A stretch of DNA of 64,000 bases from Pseudofabraea citricarpa. Its lineage: Eukaryota; Ascomycota; Leotiomycetes; Helotiales; Dermateaceae. The position numbers and the translations under genes are program-made. The notes under the pieces were generated by a model that was not told the DNA's origin, ran no database searches, and worked only from the letters and a program-made list of their open reading frames with translations. Below are positions 11,955 to 22,900 of this stretch, one piece after another (position 1 is the stretch's first letter; every line of letters begins with the position of its first letter). The stretch is taken from the NCBI GenBank assembly GCA_029641185.1, contig JAPWGK010000008.1:1364001-1428000 (forward strand). The letters are read 5' to 3'.

Positions 11955-12235
11955 TAACCATTTATGGAGAAATCGTGTCGATTTATCACTTAAATCTTGA
12001 ACCATCTTTAGATATCATACTTCTACGTTATCAAAGCATTATCACAAATAAGATCCAAAAGTCAATTCGCAGTACATTTTTGTTACCTTGTACGAGATAT
12101 ACACAATATTATACACATACAGCTTACCGTTCATAGAATGAAACTGACACTAAAGAAAAATAGTCCCATCTCAAAGTTCAAACCTAGGGAAAGTGTTACC
12201 CGGGCTCCGTCAACTAACTATATCCCTTTATCCTT

Positions 12236-14281
12236 TTAAGACTTTCTCTTTTGTGTCGCCTTCCGAGTCTGACTCCTTGTTTGCCTTTTTGTCGAATCCG
12301 TTGTAAGTTCGATAACACTTTCTTTATCAGAAAACTGACTGTCTTCCGTATGAGACTCGGCAGAATCAACGTCCAGGAGCTTAGCTTGAAGTTCGTTCTC
12401 CATCCACCTTCTAAATAGCTCCTTGGGTCGCTCTTGCCACCAGGTATAGTTTGCCAACTGGTGGGTTTTGCAGCTCTCAATCAGCTGTTCCTTTGTATTG
12501 AGATGAGCAAACTTTGGTTCTGTGATGGCGCGGAGAAATGGTTTGGCGCTGTATAATTCATCTTTAGCGCAGCTCCTGCCCGCTTCAATGTCGATGGTGG
12601 AAAACTGAAGCGGCATGGACACGAATGGCTCAGTGCGGAAAAAGGGACGATTCGGGTTCATTATGTGGAACAAGCTGCTTAAGGTAGACCATAGAGGTGG
12701 ATGCCCTGGCCAGGGTGGACTTTTTGTCGAAGGCGGAGCTTTGGTCCAAGGGGGGTTTGCTGTCCAAGGTGGATTTCCTGGCGAAAGTGCTTTTGGCCAA
12801 GGTGCGTGTTTTGGCACCAATGTATTCCCCATAAAATCGTTCATTTCTTTTAGCCAGGATGCGTTCCCTGCCAAAGAATCTATTTCTTTTGGCCCCAATG
12901 TATTTCCCATAAAATCGTTCATTTCTTTTAGCCAGGATGCGTTCCCTGCCAAAGAATCTATTTCTTTTGGCCAAGGTGCATTCTCTGTCCAATGATGTGT
13001 TTCATTTGGCCAAGACTCATTCCCTTTCCAATGATGTATTTCTTTTGGCCAAGATTCATTCCAAATCCAATGATGTTTGTTTTTGGGCCAAAGACGTCGA
13101 TGTTCTTCTTTACAAGCCTCAAACCATTCTCCTACCAACCCTCCCTCTCTTACCTTCACATCTGCATCAGGTTTATTCTTCTCCTTTTTCGTTTCTGGAA
13201 GATCGTCATTCTCCTCTTTCGCATCCCTCTTTCTTTTCTTTGTCGCTTGTTCTTTGTCTGCTGCCAATAGAGCAGGCGGCTTTAGTTTCGATTCCTCAAT
13301 CGGAAATACCATGTAGCCGAACGCCTCACCCTCAAAACCATTGTTGATAATCTCGGCAGCGATTCGCGGTCTTTTCTGCAAATCGAGATCTCGGTTCCTC
13401 AAAGAGAATAAGGAATACCCAAAAGCCAGACACATGGCATTAGTGACAGCAAAAACACTGCAGTTGTACATATCCTCCTGCGCATTGCAAACCTCATGAT
13501 TGGAACCAATATCCCTGAATGAATACTTGTCTGCGTTTTCCCAAACTAGAATAGGCCATTGCTCTTTCTGATCTGGCAAAATGTCCATCAGAACGGCCTG
13601 GAATGTACGGAGTGGAGCTGTTTTCTCAGTGAATGGTCCGCAAATGCTGTCGATGAGGAATAAAAATTGCTGTTTTGGAGCGATGCCCAAAAGTATCCAG
13701 TGTGATTTGTTCTGGTGATAAGGAACAAAGACATAATCGAGATCCATGAGTTCCTGCTGACCACAACCAGCCTTAGTCATAGTATATCTCAGATCATCCC
13801 ACTCGCTGTCACTCTTTGCATTTTCAGCATCTTCGAGGAAGCCAGGTTCGAGGAATGCTATCTTGTTTTTGTTAACAAGCGAATGCTTGCTAGCATAATT
13901 CTTGATAAGTTCCAAATATCTGCTGATGACAGCTGGCGTTAGATCTTGCTGTTTGCCATTCAGACCTTTATCGAGAATACTGCCAAAATCCTTTGCTGTC
14001 AGTCCATTGACGCCGTTATTCATGGCATCTTCAAAAGGCTTCCCAGTAAGAGCTTCATCAAGATCATTGAATTGTTCGCGTTGGGGTTTCAACAAGCACG
14101 CGAAATCTTCCTCGCGGAGATGTGTAAATGGACCTGGTCGCTCTATTGGGCGTCCTGCATTCTCTGTGGTTCGTGTCATATCTGCCCGCTGAGTACCAAA
14201 CTTGAAATACGATTTCGGTTTTTCTTCTTCTTTTGATCGCAAGTGTAGGTCCGCATTTAAAGTATTTCCAGTCCTACGCAT
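12236..14281 (-). CDS. Ulp1-like (C48) cysteine peptidase domain protein with tandem repeats
   Basis: Single-exon frame of 681 codons. Residues about 110-330 carry the SUMO/Nedd8-protease (C48) pattern: SHWILLGI with His194, LFLIDSICG with Asp211, Gln268 and NCSVFAV with Cys274, in the correct order His-Asp-Gln-Cys, so the site looks intact. The preceding segment (SRYLELIKNYA) fits the start of the fold. Residues 350-380 are Lys/Glu-rich. Residues 398-488 form seven 13-residue repeats (consensus WPKEI-HHW-GNES), and a Pro/Trp-rich stretch follows. The C-terminus is basic (RQTRSQTRKATQKRKS), likely nuclear. The role could be desumoylation or a divergent peptidase of mobile-element origin; orphan Ulp1-like proteins are common in fungal accessory regions. 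The start at 14281 is the first ATG. Confidence 0.75.
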   Translation of the reverse strand: MRRTGNTLNADLHLRSKEEEKPKSYFKFGTQRADMTRTTENAGRPIERPGPFTHLREEDFACLLKPQREQFNDLDEALTGKPFEDAMNNGVNGLTAKDFGSILDKGLNGKQQDLTPAVISRYLELIKNYASKHSLVNKNKIAFLEPGFLEDAENAKSDSEWDDLRYTMTKAGCGQQELMDLDYVFVPYHQNKSHWILLGIAPKQQFLFLIDSICGPFTEKTAPLRTFQAVLMDILPDQKEQWPILVWENADKYSFRDIGSNHEVCNAQEDMYNCSVFAVTNAMCLAFGYSLFSLRNRDLDLQKRPRIAAEIINNGFEGEAFGYMVFPIEESKLKPPALLAADKEQATKKRKRDAKEENDDLPETKKEKNKPDADVKVREGGLVGEWFEACKEEHRRLWPKNKHHWIWNESWPKEIHHWKGNESWPNETHHWTENAPWPKEIDSLAGNASWLKEMNDFMGNTLGPKEIDSLAGNASWLKEMNDFMGNTLVPKHAPWPKALSPGNPPWTANPPWTKAPPSTKSPPWPGHPPLWSTLSSLFHIMNPNRPFFRTEPFVSMPLQFSTIDIEAGRSCAKDELYSAKPFLRAITEPKFAHLNTKEQLIESCKTHQLANYTWWQERPKELFRRWMENELQAKLLDVDSAESHTEDSQFSDKESVIELTTDSTKRQTRSQTRKATQKRKS
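12818..13090 (-). repeat. 39-bp coding minisatellite (seven 13-residue repeats)
   Basis: Inside the C48-like gene, seven in-frame 39-bp units begin mostly with Trp-Pro-Lys. The two 78-bp double units starting near 12831 and 12909 (plus-strand coordinates) are nearly identical over their whole length, indicating a recent duplication. Earlier units (WPKNKHHWIWNES, WPKEIHHWKGNES) are more diverged. Confidence 0.85.
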
Positions 14282-14718
14282 GCGTTTTGCTTTGTATCAA
14301 TCCATTAGCACATATTCTTTGTTCCGTGAGTCGAGGCAACCGTTTTGGGTAATAGATAGGTATGTGGCAATGAGCGGGGAAAGTGACAAAGGAACGATTC
14401 AGACTCGATGGACGGAATCACTTCAAAGGATTTTGGGATCTACTGTAACATAGTCAGAGAGAAGTGTGCACAATTAAACCAAAAATGATACTTAAATTAT
14501 CTCCAGACGATAGATCTAGACAACAGTATTTCCGATAATCTTAGCAATGATTACAATATTTTCGACGAGTCATTCTAAGTGTCACTAATAATCGCATATC
14601 TTGAATTAAATTCGATTAATATGAAAACTCTCATTCCGCCGCCTACAATTAAATCATTGACGAACTAGCATGGTGAGGGTTGCCTCGAAAGTCACCATAT
14701 ACTGCAAAGTCGCTTCGT
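14282..14718. other. intergenic, no gene seen
   Basis: This holds the upstream region of the C48-like gene and the downstream region of the 2OG oxygenase gene, both on the minus strand. The stretch is AT-rich with no recognisable element. Confidence 0.5.
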
Positions 14719-16397
14719 CTAAACTGGAATTGTAACAGGCACTCCAAGAATAATGTCTTCTCCGTATTTGACACCGTCTATCTCCTTTACACCACCAACT
14801 TTCTCCTCTGGTGCAGCTTGGAGTCGTGTTTTCACATCTAAATAACAATTAGCACAGATTATAGGAACACAATCATTGAACTGTTGACTTACTGGCTTCT
14901 CTCCATTCTTTGTTCGTCGGGACCTGTAAAATTCTCGATTAGTACGCTTCATGTTATCTTTCACCAAATGTTCTTACCGACACACCAGTATCCATGAGCC
15001 TCTTGAAGTTCATAAAAACTCCTTGTTTCAACACAAATCCTTCTCGTTGTAGTAAAGGCGATTCTAGCTAATGTTAGTAACCTGCTACTTTTTTGTAAAT
15101 CGATACTTACCCATGGCGGGCTTCAACCTCATTGAACCAGTAGAGCCATTGAAAAAGACTAGTGACAGACGTTGCTGGTGCTGTTGATCTTCCGGAGGCT
15201 CGGCCACTGTATAAATTGTTAGCATTTGAATGTTGAGGATACCAGCTGGAAATTGGATTCAAATCAGTACCTTTATGTAATGTGGCTTTGAAATGACCAC
15301 CAGATATTACTGGACGCAATTAGTAACTTGTAGCTATTAACGGGATATCTCAGTCAAACCTTCAAGTGTTTCTCCCAGATTTATGACCAGTGCACCAGGC
15401 CTGTATGGCACGTACTTCCATCTGTTCTCCTTGGTCCAGATTTGTAAAGCTGTTATCGGAACGGAGAACAAAAGTGTGGTTGTGCCATAATCCGTGTGCC
15501 CGTACATTCTTACACCTTTCATCGCGGTCTTGTGCTCTCCTTCCAAAGGGTAGAAGAGAGCATGTCTGAAATATCCTTCTCCGACCAAACCGTCGTGGGA
15601 TTGTACATTATCTGGACACCGTTAGATTGAAAACTCAAGCGTTATATGAGAAGTCTTGCTTACCCCAGAGATAATCATCTGGAAGCTCAAGAACCCTGGA
15701 AAGAAGTTTGAGAAGTCGTCGATTGACCGAGTTCATCAGGTACTTCACATGTTCAGCTTAGACAAACGTGAATATGCTATCTACTTACGTCACAGAAAGC
15801 AGTAATTTCGTCCATAAATGGCTGGATACATTTTGGGACTCGATCGTGGTCTGCAAACTCTGGAGAATAAAAGTTGAACTGCTCGATGCCATCGAATTTA
15901 CCCGCTTCACGCTATACAATAATCAGCCGTGCCATGGACGAACTTTATAAAGTAGGTTATGACAGTACCTTCCAACCGAGCCGTGGCTTAAATCCCGCAA
16001 ATGTCCCGCTCGATGGGTCCCAAAGTAATTTCTCTTTGTCTTCGGTCGAGATATTTGCATGGATGTACTGAGCTAGATCAAATTGGCGATGGAGCTGTTT
16101 TTAAAATGATCAGCAATGAAGCGGCCCATCACACTCTATCTTGTACATAGTACTACATACCTGGTCGAGAGAAACCCCGTAGTTCGTCAAGAATAGAAAC
16201 CCATCTTCTTTGATTGCTAATTTTGTGGTCGCAATTAAAGTCTCCACGACTTTTGGATCTGGAGAATCCAGGAGAGAGAGTTCAATTGTGCGCAAATCGG
16301 CCCAGTCACTCACTATTGCCGTAGGAGTTGGAGGAACCCATTTTGGAACTTCTGGTTTGGAAGTCGTAGCTGAGGGGGGGTGGAATGAGGCAGCCAT
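14719..16397 (-). CDS. 2-oxoglutarate/Fe(II)-dependent oxygenase (isopenicillin-N-synthase-like)
   Basis: Non-heme iron dioxygenase that would hydroxylate, desaturate or cyclise a small molecule using 2-oxoglutarate and O2. The N-terminal DIOX_N-type part (IKEDGFLFLTNYGVS) is in the first exon. The catalytic core reads GHTDYGTTTLLF (His and Asp iron ligands), LVINLGETLE, then VISGGHFKATLHK across an intron (second His ligand), and RLSLVFF (the Arg-x-Ser that binds 2-oxoglutarate). Thus the HxD..H triad and Arg are all present. Several short introns interrupt the gene; the first donor lies just below 16161, the last exon ends VPVTIPV and stops at 14719. It is head-to-head with the MFS gene at 17103 over a 705-bp shared promoter, and this pair probably forms one edge of the PKS cluster. 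The native substrate is unknown. Confidence 0.85.
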
Positions 16398-17102
16398 AGT
16401 CTCAGGTGGGGTAATTAACGAAACGGCGGACCTCGTTGATCAAGAAATGCAATATTATGAGAGATATGTGAATAATTTTTACACTACAGTACCTCACCAG
16501 TAACAGGTGAAATTATTCCGTTATTATGAAAGTGGTTATGAGGGAAGATGTATAAAGTAGTTGTTGTCGATGTATTTACCCCTCCTGCTTCCGTCTGTCG
16601 GTTACTCAACAGCTCTGTATTAAGCCATCGCTTCTTATCAAGCCAAGAAATAAGCAGATCCCCTCACTCGTTTGACTCGGGAGAATCCCCTTGCTGTAGA
16701 TCATCCTTATCACGGCCAACTTCATGACACAGAGCTTATCTCAACCCTACAGGTTCGCAGGCGGAACCCCGCTCCTTCTGTACATTCCTGTTCCATGTGC
16801 ACGCAGTTATCCAGCAGTTCAAGGTCACGATCGGATCATTGTCGCTACTACCCTATCTTTGCTCCATATTATCACTGCAGTGTCCCCTGTTTTCTCTCCA
16901 CCGGCATTTGCGTTGCTCATTCGCTCATAATGTGGTATCTAGTCTTATGTCACATGAGCCTTATCTTCGGTGGCTTGTTGTGTCATTGTAACTTTTCACT
17001 TTCGGCGGCAGATTTCCGACGGGAAAGGCTGTGAATATATATTTCATCGACTGCCAAATACTGCTTTCGCCTCCAGAAACTCTACAGCAAAGATACTCTA
17101 CC
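16398..17102. promoter_or_regulatory. divergent promoter of the 2OG oxygenase and MFS genes
   Basis: A 705-bp head-to-head region with no gene of its own. Sharing it suggests co-regulation of the oxygenase and the transporter. A CT-rich, TATA-like segment (GTGAATATATATTTC) lies at about 17030-17044, some 60 bp before the MFS start. Confidence 0.45.
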
Positions 17103-19279
17103 ATGTCTTCCAAACTAGATATCGAGAGGAGCAGCAACGAGGCCCCAGAGATGGCAGTTGGGACGGTGCATGCGGTCGACTCTGAGAAGGCAGGAACTTT
17201 TCCTGAAATTGATTACGTTTCTGAAAAGAAGCTCTTGAGAAAGATTGATATCAACCTTATCACCCTTTTTGGAGCTTTGTATCTTATGAGTTTCTTGGGT
17301 ATGATACTCAACCTGGTTTCCATACGCTTCTTGCTGATATCAAGGTCTAGACAGGTCCAATATCGGAAATGCCGTATGTTTAATGTTAGGTTTCCTTTGA
17401 AATTCTACTAACTAGACAATCAATCTAGAATTTAACAGGTTTCAGTAATGATCTCGGCCTTGTTGGCAATCAATATGGTGCTGCGGTATCTGTAGTTTAT
17501 GCCACTTACGTGGTTTTTGAACCAATATGGACGATCCTATTGAAGATTATTACCCCGAAATTACTCTGTGGGTTGAGATAACTATCTAGTTGGCTTTTGG
17601 AAACACCGCAACTGATATGTTTTTAGTGACTGGATCATGTGCGTGTTGGGCAGCTTTGACCATTGGCACGGCTTTCGCAAAGAATTTTGATCAACTTGCT
17701 GCAATCAGAGTGCTTCTTGGCATGGTTGGTAGGTTTAAGTGAGTTGAACTTCAACGAGCTCTTACTAATGATTTCTCAGAGGCGGCAATTTTCCCTTGTA
17801 TTGTTATGTACATTACTATGACATATAATCGTGATGAATATGCACAGAGGAATACATACATTTTTGCGGCCTCAGCAATTTCTGGAGCTTTCGGTAAAGT
17901 CTTCTTATGTGCTCAGAAATGTTAATTTGTATTAATAAAATATTTTTGTGCATTTTAGGTGGTCTTTTAGCATATGGCCTTACACAAATCGAATCTGGAG
18001 GTCTTCATGGCTGGCAATGGATGTGAGTAGCTTTGGTTGTTGATTTTAGTCTTTTCTAATGGAAATAGGTATCTCGTGGAAGGAATATTAAGCTTTATTC
18101 TTGTTCCAATTACTTATATATGGCTCCCAAATACAGTTTCCGAGGCAATCTGGTTGACACCAAAAGAGAAAGCCTTGATTGCTGTACGCCTAGCTCGCAA
18201 TAAGGGTGTCTATAATGAAGAAGATAGCTTCAAATGGTCAGAAATTATCCGCTGCATGAAAGACTGGAAAACATATGTTCAGTCAGTGGCCAATTAATGC
18301 CTGGATGATCCAAAGCTAACGCTGAGTATCTCAGATCTGTCAGCCACTTTGGTATTGACACAACTCTTTATGCTATCAGTAAGTACTTTTGATAGTTGAA
18401 ACTTGTAACGTGAGCTAATAATTATTCCAGCTACGTTTATGCCGAAGATGTTAGTTGTTACTAAAATATTATTTGCCGGCTGTTTGATTGCTAATAAAAC
18501 GTAGTATTGCTGGTCTTGGTTTCACAACTACAGTTAATGCCCAGCTTTTGACCGTTCCTGGTAAGTCTTGACGTGCCTACTACAGACTACGTATGATATA
18601 CTTATTTAAAACCAGTATACTTCATGGCAGCAATATCCTATGTTATCCTTGGATACCTGTCTGATAAATATAAGAATCGCTCCAACTTTCTTCTCTTTGC
18701 ACTGAGTCTCTGCCTTATTGGTTATATCATTCTTCTTGCAAGTCCACAGCCTGGTGTTCGATATTTTGGAGTCTTTATGGTGGCATTAGGACTCTATGCG
18801 TCGTAAGCAATTTTCCAGTTGTTGCTACCCAAAAGTCGCTAACCTCAACAAGTACATCCCTCAATATCGTTTGGGCAGCATCAAACCACGCTGGTCACTA
18901 TAAGCGAGCCTGTGCAACGGGTGTCATGCAACTAGTTGGAAGTAAGATCTTAATATTTTGACTGAATAATGTCCTATATCCCATATTAACTTCTCTCAGA
19001 CTCTGCTGGTGCTGCCATCGGATTTATTTTCAAAGCTCAGGATGCCCCTCGATATTTTACCGGCTTATATTTTGCCCTCGGGATGGTATTAATGTCTATT
19101 GCCTGTACCGGTTTCACGGTATGAACAAGAACCAAAAAGATTAGAGAACAGACTAACAGAAATCATAGAGTTTCATGGTACGCCGGGCGAATGTGGAAAA
19201 ACGAAGGCTAGTAGCCGAGGGTGCCCCAGATCAACCAGAGCTTGGAGATGAAAATCCTCATTTCTTCTTTTACGAATAA
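17103..19279 (+). CDS. MFS transporter, allantoate permease (DAL5/ACS) family
   Basis: Predicted 12-helix anion:cation symporter. The start MSSKLDIERS is followed by a typical hydrophilic tail and KIDINLITLFGALYLMSFL. After an intron comes LDRSNIGNA, and after the next NLTGFSNDLGLVGNQYG, both diagnostic of the DAL5-like family. Further landmarks are GMVEAAIFPCIVMYI, YNRDEYAQRN and GWQWMYLVEGI around the central loop, and GYLSDKYKNRSN in the second half. The protein ends GDENPHFFFYE. At least nine short introns are needed and the frame is maintained in the parts I checked. DAL5-type carriers move organic anions, vitamins or di/tripeptides, so it could import a precursor or export a product of the neighbouring cluster, but it may be unrelated. 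Confidence 0.85.
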
Positions 19280-19991
19280 GGCCGGCACAATTAAACAAAG
19301 CTAGGCGTGTGGTCGAATTAAACTCAATAGAATTACTCATAAAACACGTGTTATGTCCGGAGGCAAATTATGTGCCATCTATCGATGTTAGGATGCGAAT
19401 TATTCAATGCCTGAATTATTCAATGCTTAAAGTGTTTGCAAATGGAACGGATTCTGATTGATCACCACACTTAAATTATCACTCTGTAGATAATAATCAT
19501 GTGGTAGGCCCGGCCTCGTTATTTCCCAACTACTAGAACCATACAAGCCACCATTTTGCTCGCTTGTCAGACCTTCCATTTTCGTCACCGGAAGCTGACC
19601 CGACAGAGTTTGAGGCGGTGCGAATTGTTTCAACTAGTGAGTTAAGCTGCAGGTCTTCCGATTCCCGAATGCTTAAAATCCCCTCCTCCCCTCACCTTCA
19701 TGTTGTTCTGGCGATTTATATTGTTACTCGTCGCTCTCGAGACAAGCTTTCAAGCTCCTATTGCAGAACAATAATTTTCATCAAAGCTATTACCCACGAA
19801 GAGAAAGATCGACGTAGGACTTGGGAATATATAGATAGAACTTAACTTGAAATTTTGTGAATATTGCGTGAGATACCCGTCGTCGGACGGTAGAGTGTCT
19901 AAAATCCGCTTCGCTCTCTCCTTATTTCCGACTGGTCCTCCGCCTCCATCGCAAAGTTTCCTCCGTCAAAGCAGCAAACAATTCAACAACA
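19280..19991. promoter_or_regulatory. upstream region of the ABC transporter gene
   Basis: No gene is seen in these 712 bp. The 10-bp palindrome AACACGTGTT (19343-19352, an E-box core CACGTG) is immediately followed by ATGTCCGG, the reverse complement of the CGGACAT element that occurs upstream of the P450 gene. A roughly 100-bp pyrimidine-rich stretch precedes the start codon. Confidence 0.4.
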
Positions 19992-22900
19992 ATGGCATCA
20001 TTTGAAATTACATCAAATAGTACAGATGTCTGGGTTGGCGACGATTTCGGGCCAACGAGCCAGAGTCGTACTTTCGACTTCACGCTCATCTTTGAGCAGA
20101 GCATCATGAGCATTGCGCCTAGTGCCATATTGCTCCTTGCTGTTCCATTCCGATGGCTCCATCTTCGATCCCAAAGTCGGAAGACAAAACGAACCGATTC
20201 TTGGAGCTGGTTGAAGTTGGTCAGTTAGGCTCTGTGTTTTCTGTCACTTGCGAGCAGATGATCCTTAGAGCTGATTTATGCTATAGATTACGATTGGCCT
20301 TTTCGGTACCTTACAGCTGGCCCAACTTATACTTTGGGCCAAACTTCGAAATCAAACCATTTTAGCTTCACAGGTCAGCATTGCAGCCAACGTGTTAGGG
20401 ATTTGCGATTGTCTCGCTTTGGCTTTTCTCAGCTATGTCGAGCAGAGAAGAAGCATCCGTCCATCGACCATTATCTCCGTTTATTTGATATGCTCTATCG
20501 CATTTGATGCTGTTCAGTGTCGAACTTTATGGCTCTTGGCAGAAGAGAATGAATTTCGCCAACTGGCAGGGCTACTTAGTTCCACGATCGCAATCAAACT
20601 TGGCATTCTGTTGCTTGAGGCAAAAGAAAAGAGAAACATACTCCTACCGGGCTGGAATACTGCACCACCAGAGGCACTTAGCGGCATCTTGGGACGTGGA
20701 GTTTTTTGGTGGTTGAATGATCTTCTCCTAAGAGGATTCAAAAGCAGCCTTAGTCTCGAGACTCTATGGCCTACCGATAACAGTATGGACTCCGCTAAAA
20801 TCCTGAAGGACATGGATATTTCCTGGAGAAAACAAAAAAGGAAGACTGGGAAACATGCATTGCTATTTGCAATGCTGAAAAGTTTGAAGTCGCCGTTCCT
20901 AGCCCCGGTACTAACGAGAATCTGCTTGATCGGATTGAGGTTCTCTCAGCCGTTGTTACTCAATAGAGTGGTGAGATTCATTGGTCAATCAGACTCAGAA
21001 GCAGGGAAGAATGTTGGATATGGGCTTATTGGTGCAACTGCTCTCATTTATCTCGGTCTTGCGGTATGTTTGAGTGTTTCTTCAGGATCTCTTGGTCACT
21101 AATAACTTGTCTAGTTAATGAATGGTATCTCTACTCACAAGACATATCGATTCTTGGCAATGGTTCGTGGTTCACTGGTATCAATGATTCTGTCAACGAC
21201 ATTGAACCTTCCAGCAAACAGTGAGGGCTCAGCTACGCTCACCTTGATGAGTACAGATGTTGAAAGAATTTGTACCGGCCTTGAAGGCCTACATGAATTT
21301 TGGGCAAGTCCCATCGAGGTAGGCATTGCCATCTGGTTGCTTGAACGAGAACTTGGCGTCGCTTGCATTGTCCCAAGTATAATGGCTCTTGGTAAGAATC
21401 TACAGCTCTATTCAATAATTGCAGCAGCTGAAACCTCAATACAGCAAGCACTGCGGCTGTTTTCAAATTATCAACTTTTATTGGACCGGCACAAGTAGCT
21501 TGGAATAAAGCTGTTCAAGAGCGAGTCTCTTTTACTTCCTCGATCTTAGGCAGTATGAAAGAAGTCAAACTGCTGGGAATGATAGATGTCTGCAGCAAGA
21601 AGATTTTAGAGCTGAGAGTAAAAGAGCTAAATCGCGCGAAACAATCACGCACCCTTGGATCAATTCGTGTAACTCTAGGTTAGTAACTCTTTCTATTTAT
21701 CATGGACAAAAACACTTTCCAATCGCTGCTAGTGCTGTTTCGTACTGATGTAAGGTAGTTCAAGTATCTTCTTATTTGACTCCAGCAATCACTTTCGGGG
21801 CCTTTATCGCAATTTCTAAGTATTGGACTGGAGAAAAACTCTCGATTCAGAAGACTTTTACGTCTCTAGCACTTATCGTTCTTCTTACCGAACCACTGGC
21901 AACAATGTTTGCATCAATCCCACGTTTTGCCATAACAAGAGCTTGTTTAGAGCGGATCCAGAAGTTCATACAAAGTGTGCCTGAAACAGATCGAGTTGAA
22001 GATCAAGATTTATCATCTTTCAACATGGGTTTTAGTTCTGAAATTGAACTGCAAAATATAGGCTCGCAACACGGAAACTCAGTTGATCTGCCACATGAAG
22101 TCCTGAAGCTGGAAAATGCATCATTTCGAAGCGCAGATTCTGGAGCACCGATCCTACACAGTCTCAACATTACCCTCATTCGTTCAAGTATTACCGTAAT
22201 TATTGGCAAAGTTGGAAGTGGTAAATCCACACTTGTGAAAGCATTGATCGGCGAGATTCCATGTGCTACGGGGACTTTCCAGACCTCCTTCGGTCGCGCA
22301 GCTTACTGTGATCAACAACCGTGGCTCCTTAATGGGACCATTCAAAATAATATCCTTGGTGATTCCTTGCTGGAAGCAAAATGGTACGAGACTGTCGTAA
22401 AATGCTGTGCATTAGACGTGGATTTTCAGAGCCTACCAGCTGGTGATAGGAGTTTGATCGGCAGCAAAGGTATCTCGCTTAGCGGAGGGCAAAAACAACG
22501 TCTTGTAAGCTTCCTTTTTCTCAAATCATTTTATACTCATAGTTTTTGCGGTTGGCTCATTATCACATAGGCTTTAGCTCGAGCACTTTATTCTCGACTT
22601 TCATTTCTCGTCTGTGACGATGTCTTGAGTGGTTTAGACCCACATACTCAGGATCTCATCTGGGATAGAGTATTTGGTATCCACGGTCTTCTTCGTTTAC
22701 ACGGAATCACAGCTGTAATAGCTACACACACCGGTACTTTTTTATTCCCTCTGACAGGGTTTAGCTAACCAACTTGATAGTTCATCGGTTGCGTGAAGTA
22801 GATAATATAATAGTTCTTGATGACGGAGCTATCATTGAACAAGGCCTCTTTGAGTCCCTTGGTAAAAACAATGGTTATGTGCAAGAGTTGTTGACTAAAC

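Noticed and set aside
12615..13347. Plus-strand frames with repeated KESISFG-type peptides
   Set aside because: They are shadows of the 39-bp coding repeat of the minus-strand C48-like gene; 39 is divisible by three, so all frames look periodic.
19564..19845. 93-codon frame upstream of the ABC transporter
   Set aside because: It has no family features and occupies the probable promoter and leader of the ABC gene.
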